From contig JAEZHG010000289.1 in NCBI GenBank assembly GCA_023436945.1, forward strand, positions 1 to 8,782: 8,782 nucleotides of DNA, in the 5' to 3' direction. Within the stretch, counting starts at the first letter, position 1. Each line of letters opens with the position of its first letter. This DNA is from Pseudomonadota bacterium (GTDB taxonomy: Bacteria; Pseudomonadota; Alphaproteobacteria; Caulobacterales; Caulobacteraceae). Below the pieces are notes generated by a model. That model saw only the letters and a program-made list of their open reading frames with translations. It had not been told where the DNA came from and ran no database searches. Shown here in pieces: positions 6,572 to 8,782 of the stretch. The position numbers and the translations under genes were made by a program.

Positions 6572-8743
6572 ATGCATAGACGCCATCTTCTTATTGGGGG
6601 CGCGAGCCTGTTTGCTCTGGGCGGTTGCGCCGCTGCTGGTGCGGATCTGGGGGGTATCGTGAATACCGTTGCGACGGCTGAGGAAGCCGCGATTGCCCGC
6701 GCTGTCCTGCCGAACACGGCACCGCGCGCTGAACTGTTGCAAGTCTGGACCGGCCCGTATGAAGGCGTTCCGCCGTGGGACAAGGTGACGGCGGCCAAGC
6801 TGCGTGAAGCCATGCTGGAAGGCATCGAACTGCGCCGCGCCGAAATCAACGCCATTGCCAATAATCCGGAACCGGCGACCTTCGCCAACACCACCGTTGC
6901 CATGCAGATGGCTGGCGAGCCGCTGGGCCGAGCCATGGCCATGTTCGGTGTGATGACCGGCAACATCGGCTCACCTGACTATCAGGCTCTCAACCGCGAA
7001 ATCTCGCCGCTGCTGTCGGCAGCCAGCGACGAAACCACCTTCAACGAAGCCCTGTTCGCCCGCATCAAGCACGTGAACGACACCGCTGCATCGGCAGGTC
7101 TGACGGCGGAACAAGCCCGCATCGCCGAGCGCGCCTACAACAGCTTCGTGCGTAACGGTGCGGCTCTGGATGCGGCTGGCAAGGCTGAACTGGGCCGTAT
7201 CAACACCGCCCTGTCGAATGCCTTCACCACCTTCGGCCAGAAGGTTGTCGAGGACGAAAAGACCTTCATCCACATCACCAACGAAGCCTCGCTGGCGGGC
7301 CTGTCGGCTGGTGACAAGGCTGCCGCTGCTGCTGCGGCCCAGCGCAACAACCTGACCGGTTGGGCCATCACCAACACCCGCTCGAGCGTTGATCCGTTCC
7401 TGTCGTTCGGTGATGACCGCGCCATGCGTGAAAAGGTCTGGCGCGCGTTTGTGAACCGCGGTGACAACGGCGACGCCAACGACACCAACGCGACCATCGC
7501 CCAGATCGTCGCCCTGCGTGACCAGCGCGCCAAGCTGCTGGGCTTCAAGAACCACGCCGAGTGGCGCATGCAGGACACCATGGCCAAGACCCCTGCGGCG
7601 GCTATGGAACTGATGGAACGTGTCTGGGCTCCGGCCAAGGCCCGCGTGGCCGAGGAAGTCGCCGACATGAAGGCGATTGCCGGTCACGACATCGAGCCGT
7701 GGGACTATCTCTACTACGCAGAGAAGGTCCGTAAGGCGAAGTACGACCTCGACCAGAACGAGCTGAAGAACTACCTCGAACTCAACAACGTCAAGGCGGG
7801 CGCCTTCTACATGGCCGAGCGCCTGTACGGCTTCACCTTCCACAAGATCACCGACGGCTCGGTGCCGGTGTTCCATCCGGACGTGGAAGTGTTCGAGGTC
7901 AAGAACAAGTCGGACGGCTCGCACGTCGGCCTGTTCTATTCGGACGACTTCGCCCGCTCGGGCAAGCGTTCGGGTGCATGGGCCACGACCTATCGTTCCT
8001 ACTCGACCTATGACGGCGTGAAGAACGTTCTGGCCTCGAACAACAACAACTTCATCAAGGCTCCGAACGGCCCGCTGCTCATCTCGCTGGATGACGCCGA
8101 GACCCTGTTCCACGAGTTCGGCCACGCCCTGCACTCGCTGTCCTCGAAGGTCCGCTATCCGGCTCTGGCCGGCACCCCGCGCGACTATGTCGAGTATCCG
8201 TCGCAGGTGCACGAGCACTGGGTCCTGACCCGTCCGATCATCGACCGCTTCCTGAAGCACGTCGAAACCGGCCAGCCGATGCCGCAGGCTCTGGTCGAGA
8301 AGGTCGAGGCCGCTTCGACCTTCAACCAGGGCTATGCCACGGTGTCCTACCTGTCGTCGGCACTGGTCGACATGGACCTGCACACCCAGGCGACCCCGCC
8401 GACCGACATCGACGCCTTCGAGCGCGATAGCCTCGCACGCTTCGGCATGCCGAAGGAGATCGTGATGCGTCACCGTCTGCCGCAGTTCAACCACCTCTTC
8501 ACCTCGGACGCCTATTCGGCGGGCTATTACTCCTACCTGTGGTCGGAAGTGATGGACGCTGACACCTGGGCCTACTTCGAAGAGTCCGGTGACGTCTTCA
8601 ATCCGGTGATCGGTGCCAAATACAAGGAAATCATCCTGTCCGAAGGCAACACGACCGACCGTGCCGAAGCCTACCGTCGCTTCCGTGGCCGTAATCCGGA
8701 CGTGGCGGCCCTGCTGAAGGTCCGCGGCTTCCCGACCCACTAA
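6572..8743 (+). CDS. Exported M3-family zinc metallopeptidase (Dcp/oligopeptidase type), predicted lipoprotein
   Basis: Zinc peptidase that cleaves short peptides, probably a peptidyl-dipeptidase or oligopeptidase. The 723-residue product has HEFGH (514-518; His514, His518 as zinc ligands, Glu515 as catalytic base) and Glu541 in DYVEYPSQ as third ligand, 27 residues on. The downstream substrate-site segment AYSAGYYSYLWSEV (647-660) has Tyr652 and Tyr655, matching Tyr609 and Tyr612 of thimet oligopeptidase, with His641 before them. The end (ILSEGN to LLKVRGF) resembles E. coli Dcp. The N terminus MHRRHLLIGGASLFALGGC has a twin Arg (3-4), a hydrophobic core and a lipobox-like LGGC (Cys19), so export, perhaps by Tat, and lipidation are inferred. 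Residues 30-510 are largely helical M3 body. The frame runs up to a TTG at 6527, but ATG 6572 has GGGAGAG 5 bases before it and begins the signal. Family certain; location likely; exact specificity unknown. Confidence 0.93.
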   Translation: MHRRHLLIGGASLFALGGCAAAGADLGGIVNTVATAEEAAIARAVLPNTAPRAELLQVWTGPYEGVPPWDKVTAAKLREAMLEGIELRRAEINAIANNPEPATFANTTVAMQMAGEPLGRAMAMFGVMTGNIGSPDYQALNREISPLLSAASDETTFNEALFARIKHVNDTAASAGLTAEQARIAERAYNSFVRNGAALDAAGKAELGRINTALSNAFTTFGQKVVEDEKTFIHITNEASLAGLSAGDKAAAAAAAQRNNLTGWAITNTRSSVDPFLSFGDDRAMREKVWRAFVNRGDNGDANDTNATIAQIVALRDQRAKLLGFKNHAEWRMQDTMAKTPAAAMELMERVWAPAKARVAEEVADMKAIAGHDIEPWDYLYYAEKVRKAKYDLDQNELKNYLELNNVKAGAFYMAERLYGFTFHKITDGSVPVFHPDVEVFEVKNKSDGSHVGLFYSDDFARSGKRSGAWATTYRSYSTYDGVKNVLASNNNNFIKAPNGPLLISLDDAETLFHEFGHALHSLSSKVRYPALAGTPRDYVEYPSQVHEHWVLTRPIIDRFLKHVETGQPMPQALVEKVEAASTFNQGYATVSYLSSALVDMDLHTQATPPTDIDAFERDSLARFGMPKEIVMRHRLPQFNHLFTSDAYSAGYYSYLWSEVMDADTWAYFEESGDVFNPVIGAKYKEIILSEGNTTDRAEAYRRFRGRNPDVAALLKVRGFPTH

Positions 8744-8782
8744 CTCGGGTACATTTCGCGTAACAGACGGCCGGTGGAACCT
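8744..8782. other. Non-coding end of the window
   Basis: Thirty-nine bases after the peptidase stop. I see no hairpin with a T-tract and no identifiable gene start. A terminator or the next gene may lie just beyond. Confidence 0.4.

Noticed and set aside
5710..6579. A 289-codon plus-strand frame opposite murI
   Set aside because: Antisense shadow of murI; low-complexity Gly/Ala/Gln-rich product without motifs.
6971..8740. A 589-codon open frame on the minus strand across the M3 peptidase gene
   Set aside because: It is antisense to a gene with clear M3 motifs, and its product has no recognisable domain. Long antisense frames are common in GC-rich coding DNA with strong third-position bias.

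Overview
The window is ordinary GC-rich chromosomal DNA from an alphaproteobacterium. Caulobacterales (Caulobacter, Brevundimonas or Asticcacaulis type) is my best guess, from the dnaJ-dapB arrangement, the strong G/C third-position preference and the style of the proteins. That assignment is inference, since I could run no database search. I recognise eight genes. Coding density is very high, and I see no tRNA, rRNA, IS element, prophage or CRISPR array.

Layout. Bases 1-2832 read rightward: the 3' portion of dnaJ (chaperone; its first ~17 codons lie outside the window), dapB (lysine/meso-diaminopimelate synthesis; its GTG start overlaps the dnaJ stop), and an EamA/DMT-family 10-TM transporter. 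Bases 2801-4972 read leftward. In transcription order they are coaBC (coenzyme A synthesis), dut (dUTPase, 8 bases after coaBC) and a short BLUF-domain blue-light sensor (49 bases after dut). The BLUF gene and the transporter gene converge and overlap by 32 bases. Bases 5084-5593 read rightward and encode a small lipoprotein whose C-terminal domain I do not recognise with certainty; it resembles a catalytically decayed BECR-type toxin domain. It meets murI (glutamate racemase, leftward, 5590-6453) tail to tail, sharing four bases. Bases 6572-8743 read rightward and encode an exported M3-family zinc metallopeptidase (Dcp/oligopeptidase type) with a twin-arginine-like lipoprotein signal. The last 39 bases hold nothing I can name.

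How the genes relate. dapB and murI both feed peptidoglycan precursor synthesis (meso-DAP and D-glutamate), although they sit in separate transcription units. coaBC and dut are paired in many proteobacteria. The least routine parts are the apparently intact BLUF photoreceptor at the end of the coaBC-dut unit, the lipoprotein with a toxin-like but His-depleted C-terminal domain, a cysteine-bearing insertion in the C-terminal substrate-binding region of DnaJ, and an insertion in MurI. I found no convincing new multi-gene system.
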